Below, in pieces: positions 1 to 12,400 of a DNA stretch of 64,000 nt (the stretch's first letter is position 1; each line of letters starts with the position of its first letter). This DNA is from Selaginella moellendorffii. Its lineage: Eukaryota; Streptophyta; Lycopodiopsida; Selaginellales; Selaginellaceae. The stretch spans positions 5,085,131 to 5,149,130 of the forward strand of contig NW_003314262.1 in NCBI RefSeq assembly GCF_000143415.4, in the 5' to 3' direction. Below the pieces are notes generated by a model. The model did no database searches and was not told where the DNA came from. It saw nothing but the letters and a program-made list of their open reading frames with translations. The translations under genes were made by a program, and so were the position numbers.

Positions 1-483
1 CACGTCCCCGTCGACGATGAAGACCGACTGCTTCTCCAGAAGCTCCTGCCTTGCTCGCTTGAGTGAAGGGTCGTAGTAGCTGTTGAAGTTGTCCAGTCCG
101 ACCACACCGTCACCCCGTTTCTTGAGAGCCAGCGATACGTGAGTGCCGACGAAGCCAGCAGCGCCTGTGACTAAAACTACCATCCCGTTTTCTCTCTTGG
201 TCCGAGCAGAGTGTCTGACTTGCTTCTCCCATTTCGATCCCCCCCAAGTCAAGGCCCTGTTCCCGAAGTGCCTGGATTCCAATCCTGTTTGAACTGCCGG
301 TGGAGCCGATATGTGGAAGAACGCGTAGAACATAAGCGCTACCGAAACAAACATCCAGAAGAAATACCTCCCCGACCCGGAAGAATGCCATCTGTTGGAA
401 ACTCGTCCAAAGTAGTTGTTTCTCTCCATCTTCACCTTGCCTGGCGTCGAGGGAAAAACATCTTGTACCGCTGACGGTGGCAT
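1..483 (-). CDS. GAE: UDP-glucuronate 4-epimerase, N-terminal part (gene continues off the window)
   Basis: Reading the minus strand from the ATG at 483-481 gives 161 codons that stay open to the window edge. GAE enzymes convert UDP-glucuronate to UDP-galacturonate, the precursor of pectin, as type II Golgi membrane proteins. Seen here: a short N-terminal stretch with FPSTPGKVKMER, one hydrophobic segment at about residues 60-75 (FFWMFVSVALMFYAFF), a stem, then at about residues 120-161 the NAD-binding Rossmann start VLVTGAAGFVG (GxxGxxG) followed by HVSLALKKRGDGVVGLDN and NSYYDPSLKRARQ, the usual plant GAE order. The catalytic YxxxK lies beyond the edge. Plant GAE genes are commonly intronless, which fits. 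The start is chosen because this ATG begins the conserved N-terminal motif. Family assignment is secure; the paralogue is not determinable. Confidence 0.95.
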   Translation of the reverse strand, partial: MPPSAVQDVFPSTPGKVKMERNNYFGRVSNRWHSSGSGRYFFWMFVSVALMFYAFFHISAPPAVQTGLESRHFGNRALTWGGSKWEKQVRHSARTKRENGMVVLVTGAAGFVGTHVSLALKKRGDGVVGLDNFNSYYDPSLKRARQELLEKQSVFIVDGDV

Positions 484-1300
484 CTCGGAGTCTCTTTGAA
501 AAGAATTCTTCCGCGTCTCGTCAGTGAGAACAGCGCGGCAGCTCGATTGTTTCGCAAGCTGCGTTGGAACGAGTAACACATGGTTAGACAAATACGAGAA
601 AACGAATTCAATAGACAGAGCCTACATTTGAGGAGAAGTCCGCGACAAGCAAAGTTTAGACAATTCTAGGATGCTCGCAGCATTCATCGCCCAAGATGCC
701 GGAGGAGCTTACAATCCACTCTATGCAAAGCTAAAAAAAGAAGAGCAAATAGGAAAGGAAGCCCTCAACCCTTTAATTCCCCGAAATAATCTTCCAGCCA
801 TACTCACGAAGCACACCAGCATTTCCTTCCGGCTGAGAGGAATCCAGCGCTCCCGAAGAACATCTGCTTCCTCCAGCCGGAATCAAGCCCGAAATCCACG
901 ACTCCACACAAGAATCCGCAAGATAGGCAGGAAGAGAGATAGAATCACTGACCCTGAGACGGCAAATCCGGGCGCTGCGCCGAGCGAGTCCGCATTGCCG
1001 CGCGCGCGGTCGAGAATTTTGGCGCAAGCAGTATTTCTTGAAGCCGCACACGTGAATCTCCGGTGGCGATGGCGGCGTGCAATGCTACCCCTTTATGCCG
1101 TAGAATATTCGCCCTTTCTCGCGGCCGTCGATATGTTAGAGATCGAACGGCCTCCAGCGCACACGCCAGCTGGCGTGAATTTAGCCGTCGGTAGTAAACA
1201 CCGTTGATAAGGACGGTTGGATAAAGCAGACCGTTATCACAGTGATCAACAAACAGAGCGAGCGACCTTTTGATTTCGTTTCTGTGAATGGATATGGCCT
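484..1300 (-). promoter_or_regulatory. Upstream region (5'UTR and promoter) of the GAE gene
   Basis: GC-richer than the AT-rich DNA that follows. A TATA-like element (CATAAAGGGG on the minus strand, about 1088-1100) lies roughly 600 bp before the start codon, so a long 5'UTR, possibly spliced, is likely. Open frames here (for example 671-1207 plus and 773-1051 minus) have no recognisable domains, overlap each other on opposite strands and are not called as genes. The assignment is inferred from position only. Confidence 0.4.
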
Positions 1301-1909
1301 ATCAAATGCATCCAACAAGACGACATTTTCTTGGTAGCATCGATTTTCTGGAGATTGTCACTGAAGTGTACTGCCAGATCTTCCTTTTACATTACATTTT
1401 ATTCAAAGTTAAGCTTTTTTATGATATTTTACCTCTATACTGTAATAATATTAATGTCTAAATGTGGTCAACGAGCTGCTGATTTGGGCTAAAATTGAAT
1501 ACTTAGAATTGTAATTAATCTTAAAGTTGCCAAAATAGATGTAATAAAATGTAATATAATTTAATAAATAATTTAAGAATCTTCAAGGTAAATAGATATT
1601 CTCTATATTATAGTGCATTATACACATAACTCACACCAAACTTGGGACATTTTTGGTGAAAGTTTCTGATTGATATTTTATAAATTAAAATTTATATATT
1701 TTGAAGCTTCTGTCAATTTTAAGGTTTTAATTCTTTCTAAGGTGTGTAGACAATAAAAAAATCATTTTTAAATAGCCTTACTAATATAAGAATGGAGTCT
1801 GCACTTATTCTTCAATCAAAATGCTAGTACCAACAAAATATTTATGCCATAGTGGCCATTTCTTTCATTTACTAAGGTAAATTTGAATTTATAATAAAGC
1901 TAAAAATAA

Positions 1910-1950
<41 letters not shown>

Positions 1951-2182
1951 GAATATAGAAATGGAATACACAATTACCTCAAAACCATAACTTATATAAA
2001 AGAGTAAATAGTCCATATTGATGAAACTAATCTAATAGCTGTCAAATCCCACTACACTAATATTAGTATTTAGTATCATAGTCATATAGTTAAACTGTAT
2101 ATAATCCCTTAGAGGGTTACCATGTTTTACAAAAATGAAAAACATATAATCCCCTAATGATTTCACCATATGTAATACCATA
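1301..2182. other. AT-rich intergenic DNA with a (TA)n tract
   Basis: No coding potential seen. It contains a (TA)n microsatellite at 1915-1947 and, at about 1950-2090, a repeat that also occurs around 25735-25826 and again after 27188. The copy here lacks the Helitron found in the other copy. Confidence 0.6.
1915..1947. repeat. (TA)n microsatellite
   Basis: About 16 uninterrupted TA dinucleotides in AT-rich intergenic DNA. Confidence 0.95.
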
Positions 2183-2344
2183 TATAACACATTTTATCTC
2201 TTTCCCCTTAAACCAATTTGAAAAAAAGTAATTATTTGATAAAAGAGCCTTTAGTGGCTATTTTATCCCTATTTATCCCTTAATATTCCAAAGAATAATA
2301 ATAACAATATATTTAAATTTAATCATATGATTACATGTGTTACA
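2183..2344 (-). repeat. Decayed solo LTR of the TRIM-2 family
   Basis: This stretch aligns by eye with the two LTRs at 19713-19874 and 20224-20374, sharing the blocks around CTTAAACCAATTTG, GTGGCTATTTTATCCC and the ATGTGTTACA end. It is more diverged than either of those copies. No clear target-site duplication is visible and no second LTR adjoins it, so it is read as a solo LTR. Confidence 0.6.
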
Positions 2345-2399
2345 AGTAAACTCCACTCAAATCTATGGAAAAATACACATCAAATACTAATTTTAGGAC

Positions 2400-3790
2400 C
2401 TAGCATCGGTAGCTCATAGAAATCACAAAGGTAAATTCAATTTAGTTGGCAATATCGGACCATGACTGTATAAAAGTTTACATGGTGAAGCATCAATAGA
2501 ACTCTATAACTTAGTAATATATGCATACTAAAGAGATGACATCCCAATTCAAATACTGAAAATTAATATACTTAGCAATCATTCCTTTGAAGGTCCAAAT
2601 GAACCATTTCATCAAACCATCTATTTATGGATGATAAACACTCATAAATCCCTAATTAAAACATTAAAATATGAAGTACCTCAACTATAAATATAGGACT
2701 ATTATCTAAGAGAATTCACTTTAGATTAAATTGTTAGAATACCATCTGATTGAGGAGGAAATATCTAATAGTAGTCACAAATGCACTAGCAAGAGTATTA
2801 ACTTCCATCGAGCAAGTCAAAAAAGCAATAATAATCTAGCAATCAACTATGAAAAAGACCCATTAAATCAAATGCCATTAACTCAAATTGAAAGGAAATT
2901 ATAATTAATTTCAATTGTCTTTTTAGAACACAAGAGGGAGTATTATAAATTTGGCATCAAATACAACTATGCATATACAAAACAATATTGCATTACATTT
3001 TTGGCCAATAGAAAGATCTAAGCAACTACTTAGCCATATAACGATGTCTAGGGTCATGGTAAGTAAAGAGAAAGTATAAAATAAAAATTGAAGGCACCAC
3101 TAGTTATAAATGATCATCAAAATCAATCCTCACAAAATAAAGAAGATTATTCTTAAAGTGATATTGAAAATATAAATGCCAAAACAGGAAGTTATTAGCA
3201 AGTGATGCAAGATTTTTAAACCCATTATAAAGCATACAGACATACGACTTAACTTTTTGAGCTTCACAAACTTTGTCAAGCTTTTTCCATACCTTGTGGA
3301 CATTAAATATCAAGGACAACAACCACCAATAGTATAAAATCCTTGTCCATTGATACTAGAATAGGAATAAAAGAAAAAAATGAAAAAGGAAAAGAAGTTC
3401 AAAAAAGGGTGTTAACATTAACTATAAAACTCCTTAGGCCATTGAAATTATATATTTAAAATTTTAGAGCTTACCAAACAATACAACCAACTAAGTTCTT
3501 TCACTTTAATAATGAAGTAATTATAATATGATCACCATTTAGTAATATCCAAGTGCTATACAAATATATATATAAAGCTTCTCAAAACCCCAAATTATTG
3601 CTAAACATTTCTCTATTGTGTTTGCAATGTATAGTTGATATATATAATGGGAAAATGTTAATTAGCCATACTTATGCTCTCTTGCATCAACACACCCTTA
3701 AGACCGATATTAAAAGCATCCATATATAAAATGAAAAGTTGAGCGTAGTTAGAATACATTAAAACTAGAGGAGTCTATAAGTGAGTAAAA
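2400..3790 (-). mobile_element. Decayed Ty3/gypsy pol relic (RNase H and integrase)
   Basis: On the minus strand, broken frames resemble gypsy pol in the right order. Around 3640-3730 DAFNIGLKGVLMQ resembles the RNase H core DASxxAIGGVLMQ. Around 2600-2900 come VFFIVDC and, later, VYHPxIDGLMKWF, resembling the integrase blocks FVVVDRxTKMAHF and AYHPQTDGQTERV. Stops and frameshifts occur throughout, so it is dead. No LTRs were identified for it. Similarity was judged by eye; a translated search with the minus strand would settle it. Confidence 0.6.
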
Positions 3791-3842
3791 TTTTCATTTT
3801 ATTTTAATCACTTAACCACACCTAGCTTTGTACTTTCACAAA

Positions 3843-6800
3843 ATGAGAGATAGAGCTAGCAGAGATTGCATTACTAATCCTCGTCTTCCATGATACAGGT
3901 ACTCCCTGGACACCCAAACCATAGGAGGTGACATAGGAAATGCTTGGAGAAATCGTTTTAGTCGTGGTCAGTACCGGGTTACCGGGCGGATGATCCTATG
4001 CCTCGAACGAATGTACCGAAAATGGCCTAGTCGATCTGCTTAACCAAAAGTACCTGTGAGGGATAGCCGTGCCAAGGTGTGATACCTGGCTGTCAATACA
4101 AAACACCACACAATCCACTCCTACTTTCCCGCTGAATCGGATATGGACTTATGTGTGGCTTTTCAGGATTTTTGGCTACCCGAGATGACAGTGTACGTGA
4201 ACACTGATGATTTTGTGGCTCCCGTCCCAGCTGTGCAGTAGTTTTTACTACTCTTAGCCGCCAAGGAAACAGAGCACTTACAAGAGATCTTTGTATATGA
4301 GAAGAAGATCGTGAATAAGCTGCTCATGGTGCCAAAATCAGAGGTGGTTGGCAAGAACAAGTGTCAGCTCTGCCTCTTCCAGTAGGTTGAAACCAAAGAA
4401 TGGTGGTGCCTGATCTGGACACTCCTTACCGATCGGGTGAATGATAACCAAGCTTGACTACGACAGTGGATGGCAGATATGGAAAAAGAACTTGTTAATT
4501 TCTCCTCTGCCGAACCAAGGATTACTTGGAAAATGCTCCAATGGTCCCAAGAGTACAATTGGGTCACAGGGTATAAAGGCTCATACAGGAAAGGCATTGA
4601 TATGGGGAAACCACAGATTGACCTTAGTGATGGTTTTGAGTTCCTAAGACAAAATGCATATTCACTCATGACTGGACTCATCCCGTCGCAGCTAGACACC
4701 TTGGAAGGAGAAAACATGGACCGTATTGATAATGGTCGTATCATGTTTGACCTGTTGGAGAATTTGAGTGGATAGAAGTTCCCCTTTGCCACCACACGAG
4801 TTCTTGATGCAACCTCCCACCGCCTTCCAGAACTGCATAAGTTCTGGATACTCATGAATCCTCTAGGATGGATGTCCCCCTTGGAGGCATCCAACTAGAT
4901 CCAGATGGCGGGTTTGTTACAACTGGATGCAATACAGTGGTCAAAATAGACACTAGAGGTGTCATACAGACATGCAACACTGGGGAACTATGCTTATAAA
5001 CTAGCTATCCCATTCCAAAAGACCATGGATGAGGTTTTCAAGCTTGCTACTTTCCATGGATGCTATGATGGTGATGCCTTTTTGAATACAAAAAGCTGGA
5101 ACCTATCACAAGGAGATCAACGTACTTGGAATCAGCTTCAACTGTACTACCACTGCGATTGCCAGGGATGTGAAGGAGGAATTGTCTGGCTTGACTCCTC
5201 GTTCTGGTACATGCTTAACAACTAGGACAAGTACTGGCCAAACTCAAGCTTGATGTTGTTAGACTGCCTCACCATCTTCCTATCCCTACTCATGGCTAAT
5301 CTGTAGGTGATCCTCAAGATAGCTGCCTTCCTTCAAATCCGAGAATGGATGCAAGCAGCTGCTATCGAGGTGGCAAAAAAGCCAGCTAACCCGGATCTAG
5401 AGTTCATCCCGCATGGACAGACTAAGATGAACATATGTAAGTTCATCTCTATCCAACAGTACAAGTCCCTAACGTCCTCATGATGTGATAGTAGTGAAAG
5501 TAATGGAGCTTTCTCACCGACACCATCCTCACAACACACGCCAGTAAGGTCTCGAGGCTTACCACTGAATCGGAAACGTGATCGTCCCGACGGACAAACG
5601 TCCATGGGACTGGCATCATAGGAGATGGGCACACCACTATCAATCTCCAAGACCTCTGAGGCCAATGCAAGCTCGAACAAACAGAAGCTACGCAAAAGGC
5701 TTGGTGCAAGAAAGTAGTGATAAATAAATTTATGTTTTCTTCTTCCATGATTGGTAGCTAATGAAAATGCTCTCGTGATTGCTTCCATAGTGTACTTTAC
5801 ACTATATCCATCATTTGGCCATATAAAAATGGCTGGTCAAAGAGGGAACGGAGAGCAAACGAAAATTCATACACCTCTGATATGTCACTGCCGGATTCGA
5901 AAAGATCAATATCCGCACTCTCATGAGGGAGTGCCTGGAAATGATTGGCTTAGACGTGGAACTTTTGGATCCCATTGTATTTGGCTGGAGGTATGAACCC
6001 CAAATAGAACACGACTTTTATAAACCCAAAGAGGTTTTTTGTAATTAGAACACTCTTGAGCCTCTTGTTTGTGAGTGCAAACAGTGGCTATGGGTGACCT
6101 ACCTCGACGAGATTGGCCATGTGCGAACATTGGATCCAAAGATCCTTGGTTCATGCATACTTATGGCTATCATCGAGAAAGGCCTCAATCACATCACCCC
6201 AAAACCACTCCAAATAGCAAAAATTATTACTAAAATCTGTGAAGCTTGGGATCGGATTGCCAGTATAATCCCAAATGTTTACATCTGCAACTGGCCAAGT
6301 AACGAAGCTGCTGTTAAACAGCACATCAACTACCGGGTCCGAATGGTAGTACAAAATTCCCAAACCACCCCAACTGTAGAGGTGATGACCACCCCCGAGG
6401 CACAACGGCAACTGGAGTGGGTACATAAACACCTATACATCAGTGATGCTGATAAAGTGGCTAACACACCCACCTTCTTTTGCAAAATGTTAGCCCACGG
6501 GGAAGCACTTGGGTAGATGAATAGCGACGACTTCTCACTCTCTGTCTCGGAAAATAATGTCCTTGAAACGCCCGAGAAAGTTGTAGAAAAACTGCTCAAT
6601 GACCCATTTCTATAGGAATTTCTGCCTTAGCAACCAGATCTCCCCTACCTCATGGGAATCTATAAAGCGCACAAGAACAAAATGCACTGGTTGACGAATG
6701 CGGATGGATATGTCTTCTCAGAAATCACAATCTGCCTAATAGCTATCCTAACAGGGATACAGGAGGCGCTACAAAATGTAGCTGATGATTTCTACACACA

Positions 6801-7884
6801 GGCAAATTTCTTTGGAGGAAAGATGAATGTGTGCTGGATCCTTGGATCCACACAAGAGTTCGCGATTAATCTCCTAAACAGGATCACCACGATCTACATG
6901 GGAGATATCACCAAGTGCTATGAGGCCATCCCCCTTGAGGGAGACCAAAGCCTTACGATGGTTATGACACATTTAGTCAATTTAGCCTTCGTGCACCAAA
7001 ATCACCTCAAAAAAGACTTTTTTTTTATTCAAAAAAAGAATGGTGAGCTTGAGGCCAAATGGAAACCTCTATGCCACTCATCAATAAAGGCTACTAGAAT
7101 GGATCCAACAAAAGTTATCGAGCCAAATAACTTTATCATCCAGAAAACATGTGTTTAGTTGGGCAATAGAGTATGGAGACAAGTCTGAAGAATTCCCATA
7201 GGCTTCTCATGGTCACTTTTGTGGTGTAACCTGTACCTTTTCTACTTCGAGTACAATTTTCTTACTCGACTTACACGTCTAAGCCAGTATAATTTACTTT
7301 GCCTCTTCAAGCACACTTTCAGGTACATGGACGATCTTGTTTCAATGAACAACCCCATGATCCTCCGCTTCCTTGACCCTGATCAAGTCAAATCTGAAGG
7401 GAATCCGTTCTAGATATATCCACTATGATTCCTTGCCATGCAAAATGAGATGGACAATCCATTCATAGATACGGACGGCTCGCTAGTGAACCTGTCTGCT
7501 CATTTCCTAAGCCTATAGATCCAGATCATACAGGTTGACAGTACTTTTTTAACCACAAAGTATGATGAATGCCGATCACTTCCATTCAAAGTCTCGCTGT
7601 ATATTTATCGAGATTCAATTCGACCCATGATAAACTCATCCAAAGTAATCCTGGGACAAGTCTTTGCACTTTTCTATCTGATTAACACTGCCGGTGGTAT
7701 CGTCCTTGAGATTGATAATCTCATTGAATGCTTCATGGAAAAAGGATTCCATTGCTATGCATTAAGACAACTCATCCTTCGTGGTCTGGATTGCATTATT
7801 CTGACCAGCCCCTTATCACCAGTGCAAGTAGTGCTTGATATTCTCTTTGGCATTTGGAGAGAGCCAGCCAATCACCCACTATAG
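3843..7884 (+). pseudogene. Decayed reverse-transcriptase gene resembling the rvt (RT-related cellular gene) family
   Basis: From ATG 3843 one frame (3843 to about 5713), then a second (about 5881 to 7884), give a long protein-like reading broken by in-frame stops. RT core blocks are clear in the second frame: a motif-A block GDITKCYEAIPLEG (6901-6942, catalytic Asp present), a motif-B block IPIGFSWSLLWCNLYL (about 7192-7239), and the motif-C box YMDDL (about 7324-7338), followed by DPDQ and a broken NPF-stop-IYPL block. The layout (long N-terminal half, no RNase H or integrase, no LTRs) matches what is known of rvt genes rather than gypsy, copia or LINE elements. In-frame stops: 16 TAG, 6 TGA and 1 TAA. 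The frame change near 5714-5757 could be a 44-bp GT-AG intron or an indel. RT identity is strong; the rvt assignment is from memory of the family and less certain. Confidence 0.7.
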
Positions 7885-8308
7885 CTCGATGACTCAGCAA
7901 ACTCAAGTTGAGGGCCAAGGATTCTATCTTTTAGACAATATTATCCATCATTTGGGCATCATATTGAAACATAATAGATTTGGTGTCTATGCCCTTTTGG
8001 ACTGTGAGCAACAAAAGAACAATTCCCCCAAACTTACCATGAAGTCTTTGGTTACGCTCTGAACAAAATGTGTAGGTGAACCATCAATTACATTTGTGTT
8101 TTTATTAGATAAATGGAAAATACAACACAAGTTCTGCTCACAGATCCCATGCCTAGATAACAAAAAGGTTTCTTTAAAAATAATTTTTAAAGAAAATCTT
8201 GTTTACAGAAAACTTTGTTTTCCCATTGACAAGTTAATGGGACACATGAGTAGATGTGGCATGGTAAAAAACAAAAGCTTGGATTTTTCATAGAATCTTA
8301 CGCTGAGA
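7885..8308 (+). other. 3' flank of the RT relic
   Basis: The reading shifts frame here. Frames at 7835-8062 and 8096-8293 share a phase and could be the decayed C-terminal end, but no domain is recognised. The stretch ends at the insertion site of element A1. Confidence 0.4.
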
Positions 8309-8313
8309 GATAT

Positions 8314-9461
8314 TGTAGCGCACGTGGTTTTGACCCTTTATCCTACGGGGATTTACCATAGGATAACACCACGAAGCGGAACCTAAACCCTCTTTGTGCC
8401 ACGTGACAGATGCCACGTGTCACATGCCACGTGTCCATGCCACGTGTCCATAAGAACCCGAGGTTCAGGGCCTTGGGCCACTGAACGAACGAACGGTGCC
8501 AAACTCCCAAGCATAGAGCCAAGGAGTGATGGAACCGAACCACGGAGCAACTTTCGAGCATATAGCCCAAAGAGTGAAGGGACAAGGGCCCGGAGCGACT
8601 TGGAACAATCTTGGAGCAACCAGCATCCCAATGCCAGGACTAGCATGCAAAACGGAGCCAAACGGAGTCTGGTGCTATTTCGGCATACCGGTGGCCTAAC
8701 GCGAGGATATGGGTACTCCACCAACTAGCATGGAATGGAACTTGGGCTTAGACCCAAGCCGGACGCAGAACAAGGACAGGCACGCAAGCGGGAGCTAGAC
8801 TATGCCTCATGTTGGTCGGCCATGCCCGACCTACCCACTATCCCTACTATACATTTGGAACCCCCCATAGCCCCCCCCCCCCCTTGAGGAACACACGCTT
8901 TGGGCTTTCACCCCAAGCCTCCCATAGTATCAGGAGTTAGTCTCTGGGACAAGCTCAAAACTTACTAAATATGGAATGTCCCTAGATTGCGAATTTGGAC
9001 ACGGGACGAACACCATTGTGTTCAAGACGATTTCTACATTCCGTAGATATGCCAAATGAGCAAATCTGGACACTTTCCATAAATAGCATCTGGGACGAAT
9101 TGAGACTAACACAAAGGGCATGATAGTGAGGGTGTTTGGCAGACACGGTAAGCTATCATGTAGTGATATTGAGGGACCAATCTCAATACGCAAGGGTTCT
9201 TGTCAAGCTAGTGCAAGACAGAGCGAAAGAGAACTAACAAGCCGGGCCAAGTATGCTCAGCTAAATAGACACTTAGGAATTCCTTCCTTATGCTCATCCG
9301 GCCAAGTACAGATGCAAAGTCCAGTTTACTAACACTTGAACAAGAGGGACTAATAAAGGGTCAAGCAATACCGACCTCCTGCCATCGTGGCAGTAAGGTA
9401 AGAGTGTCCGTAAGGACTAGCCGACAGGTAACTTTCGATACCTGAAGTCACATTCGCGACA
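8314..9461 (-). repeat. A1 left LTR (3' LTR in element orientation)
   Basis: 1148 bp, TG...CA ends. Compared with the right LTR it carries one extra 13-bp unit in the CCACGTG cluster near 8396-8450 and a longer C-run near 8873-8883. Confidence 0.93.
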
Positions 9462-9480
9462 CTCTCCCCCCCTTGGGAAG
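9462..9480 (-). promoter_or_regulatory. Polypurine tract of A1
   Basis: On the minus strand a purine run (AAGGGGGGGAGAG) ends exactly where the LTR begins with TGTCGCG, the expected plus-strand priming site. The same tract adjoins the A2 LTR at 51951. Confidence 0.85.
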
Positions 9481-12400
9481 ATCGACGTCCTCGTCGATGC
9501 ATACTCGAGTCTAGAATACCACCAAGGAAACAACTCCAGAAAAAGTTCACGGTACTCACACTATGTGAGAAATGCACCAACTTAAATGAGTTAGGGGGTA
9601 ACCTCTTTGTCTAACGCGGATGCGCTACTAGCTCAGACACCTTCCGGCCGTCGCCGACAAGGAAATGACCAACAGAGTCAGCCACCCTTGTTGCTCTGGG
9701 TGTCACCCAGCTACAAAAGTGTGATACGCCCTGCCCGCAGGGACATAGAGAGAGAAGCCAGAGGCCCCAACCCTCCTGAGCAAAGAAACCAAACCCGTCG
9801 GTAAGGTTTGGATAGACTACTGTAAACAGGCAGTTAGAGTTGTTTACACGGTCACGCCCTTTCAACAGAATAAGGAACATCGACAGAGAGGCGGGTGATG
9901 TGACCAGTCGACTGTAGCTACCCCATGACTAGAGATTTCAACATGCACACGAAGTGCCGAAGCCAGTCTGCCTATACTGGCCCAAACTCAAAGATCAAGA
10001 TATAGGGACTGTATCAAAGTCAGAGACAATGATATCTGAGAAGCTTAATTACTAGTGATTATATCTTAGAGTAGAACACAAAAGTATTCTAAGCAAGTTA
10101 TCATTCGATAAACCAGTAGTATTGTAGATAGGAACCACCAAGATCACTATAATTGGTAAACATAGGAATCACCATCCAACAACATTCAATAGCTAGTATA
10201 TCATCAAGGAAACTCAATGATGAAACTTAACTACCGAAGATAGTAGACAGTAAGCCAACAACTTACTAAAGAGAACTCAAAGAACACAAAGTATCATTGA
10301 CTAACAAGCACAATGCTCGCGAATGTATCACCCGAAGGAAATAACATCCTAATCTATAAGAACTAACTCTGGCAATAATCAACAGAACAAAATGAATGTT
10401 GCAAAGCAAGCAAATATAGTGTTCATGCCAATCATTGCACTAGCCAATCCAGATAGATCCCAGCCAATAACACCAAGGAACTCAAGTTGCCTAAGCAAGT
10501 GTCAGCAACATCCTACTGATGTCTCAATCCCAAGAGACCAAACCAGAGCAAACCACAAATAACATGTGGTATTGCGAAAAGCCATAAGCTATCAAAGATA
10601 AAAACTAACCATCATGAAAGATCATCAATTATCCCATCAATAAAGAGATGCATAATCACCATCTAAGAAGGAATCCACCATCCTGAGGAACAACAAACCA
10701 TTCTATACCAACAATAATTAAGCAAAACCTTTTTGACAAGGATAATCAACTATCCCAGATAATAGTCAATCATCACCAATGATTGCTAGATGCAAAAGCC
10801 AACTTCAACATCGAAGCTAATAAGCCAAAATGCTTTCCCCAACAACTTCTAACAAATGGAACAATGAGCATAAAACTCAAAGAACCAAAGCTTGAAGAAG
10901 CCTATAGCCAAGTCTTGCTTAATAATGATCACGAGTCTCATAGAAGCTAACTTCAATGCTAAAGAAGAAATTATGGTGCAACCCACAATGTCTTCTTCAA
11001 CACATCCATAAGCCAAACTTCATAATGCCAAAGCTAATGAAGAGCATTTCTGCATCAATCCAAAAGCTAAGCACAATGGAGCTATGCTCAACAAGTGATC
11101 ACTAAACGATCCTCCATGAATCCATCTATAGCAAGACATAACTCACTTCATAACAAGCCCAAAAAGAATCATTAATGATTGCTATATCCCGAACTTAAAT
11201 CTAGCAAGGACTCAACATTCTAATATCGATCACTAACTCTTCTTCTCGTATAGTTAGCATAGTCCACGACTGAATCACTTTTCAAGGAAAAGCTAAAGCT
11301 CAACCCTCTACTAAATAATCTCGTCTAGAACACAACTAACTCAACTTGCCACTCAGTTCAACGTCAACACAGTTGCTAACTAGCAAATGCACGAATGCCA
11401 ACAACACAAAGCTATAGCCAAATCATCAACACTATATTCATCAAAACTAATGAAACTCAATATCAATCCTTGGAAGGATATCTCATTTCACTCAGATCTC
11501 AATATCAACAATGTCAATGACAAAGCATCACTTCAATGCCATCAACACCAAAACAAAGCTAGAAGAAAGCATGAGTGAATCACCACTCAAAACTCTCTAG
11601 CAACCAAGCTAACCAAAGTCGAAGATACTTTAGTCCGTATCCAAGACCAATCCTCCAATAAAACTCAGTTACAGATAACACTTCATCAAGGAGTGATTCA
11701 CCACATCTAAGACTCAATGAAATCTAACACTACAGACTAAATGTAACCAAATGATATCAACAGAGGTAGAGTCGACATGCCAACATGAAAAACTCATGTA
11801 AGTCTAACGACACGATCCTCCGCAACACCATCCGGTAAAGCAAGCCCATCACTGCTAAATCATCATCGAGCAAAGCAAGTGTTAACAGTCCTTGACGAAG
11901 TCTACAAGTAATCACTAGTTGCAAAGCAACTAACAATCACTCCTCAACTTACCTTCACAAGACCCAAACACTAAACTCATACCATTGAATCATATACTTG
12001 TCCAACATGAACATAATACCCCAGGCACGAGATAAAGGTTCATGGACAAGCACAAATTAAATGACCACTCAAATCCAACTCAACCGTAATAAGCTCATCA
12101 ACACGTCTAGTCAATAGCTCCGAGCATGCCTTGAAGAGGCTAGCTACACATGATCAACACTAAGTCGAAACTCAAGTGAAGACCATGAGATGGACTCATA
12201 TCGGTACACAACCTCCTCATAGACAAAGCTATAGTACGGGTACCAACATCTCAACCTCAAACAACTAAGTTGGACATCACCATCCTTAGCCAAGGCGCAG
12301 GGCCACCAAGACCAAGTCAAGATCAGTGAGAGCTCACTACTCTTATAGAGTTTTAACAAAATGCAAGGTGCAACCCACCACCGAGCATAATGCTACAAAA

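Noticed and set aside
671-1207. 178-codon plus-strand frame
   Set aside because: In the GAE upstream region, no recognisable domain, and overlapped by an opposite frame.
4239-7884. Nuclear code with TAG read as an amino acid, or TAG readthrough, for the RT gene
   Set aside because: TGA and TAA stops and a frame change are also present, and neighbouring host genes end normally at TAG (GT92 copies, VHA-c, GNAT-BRCT).
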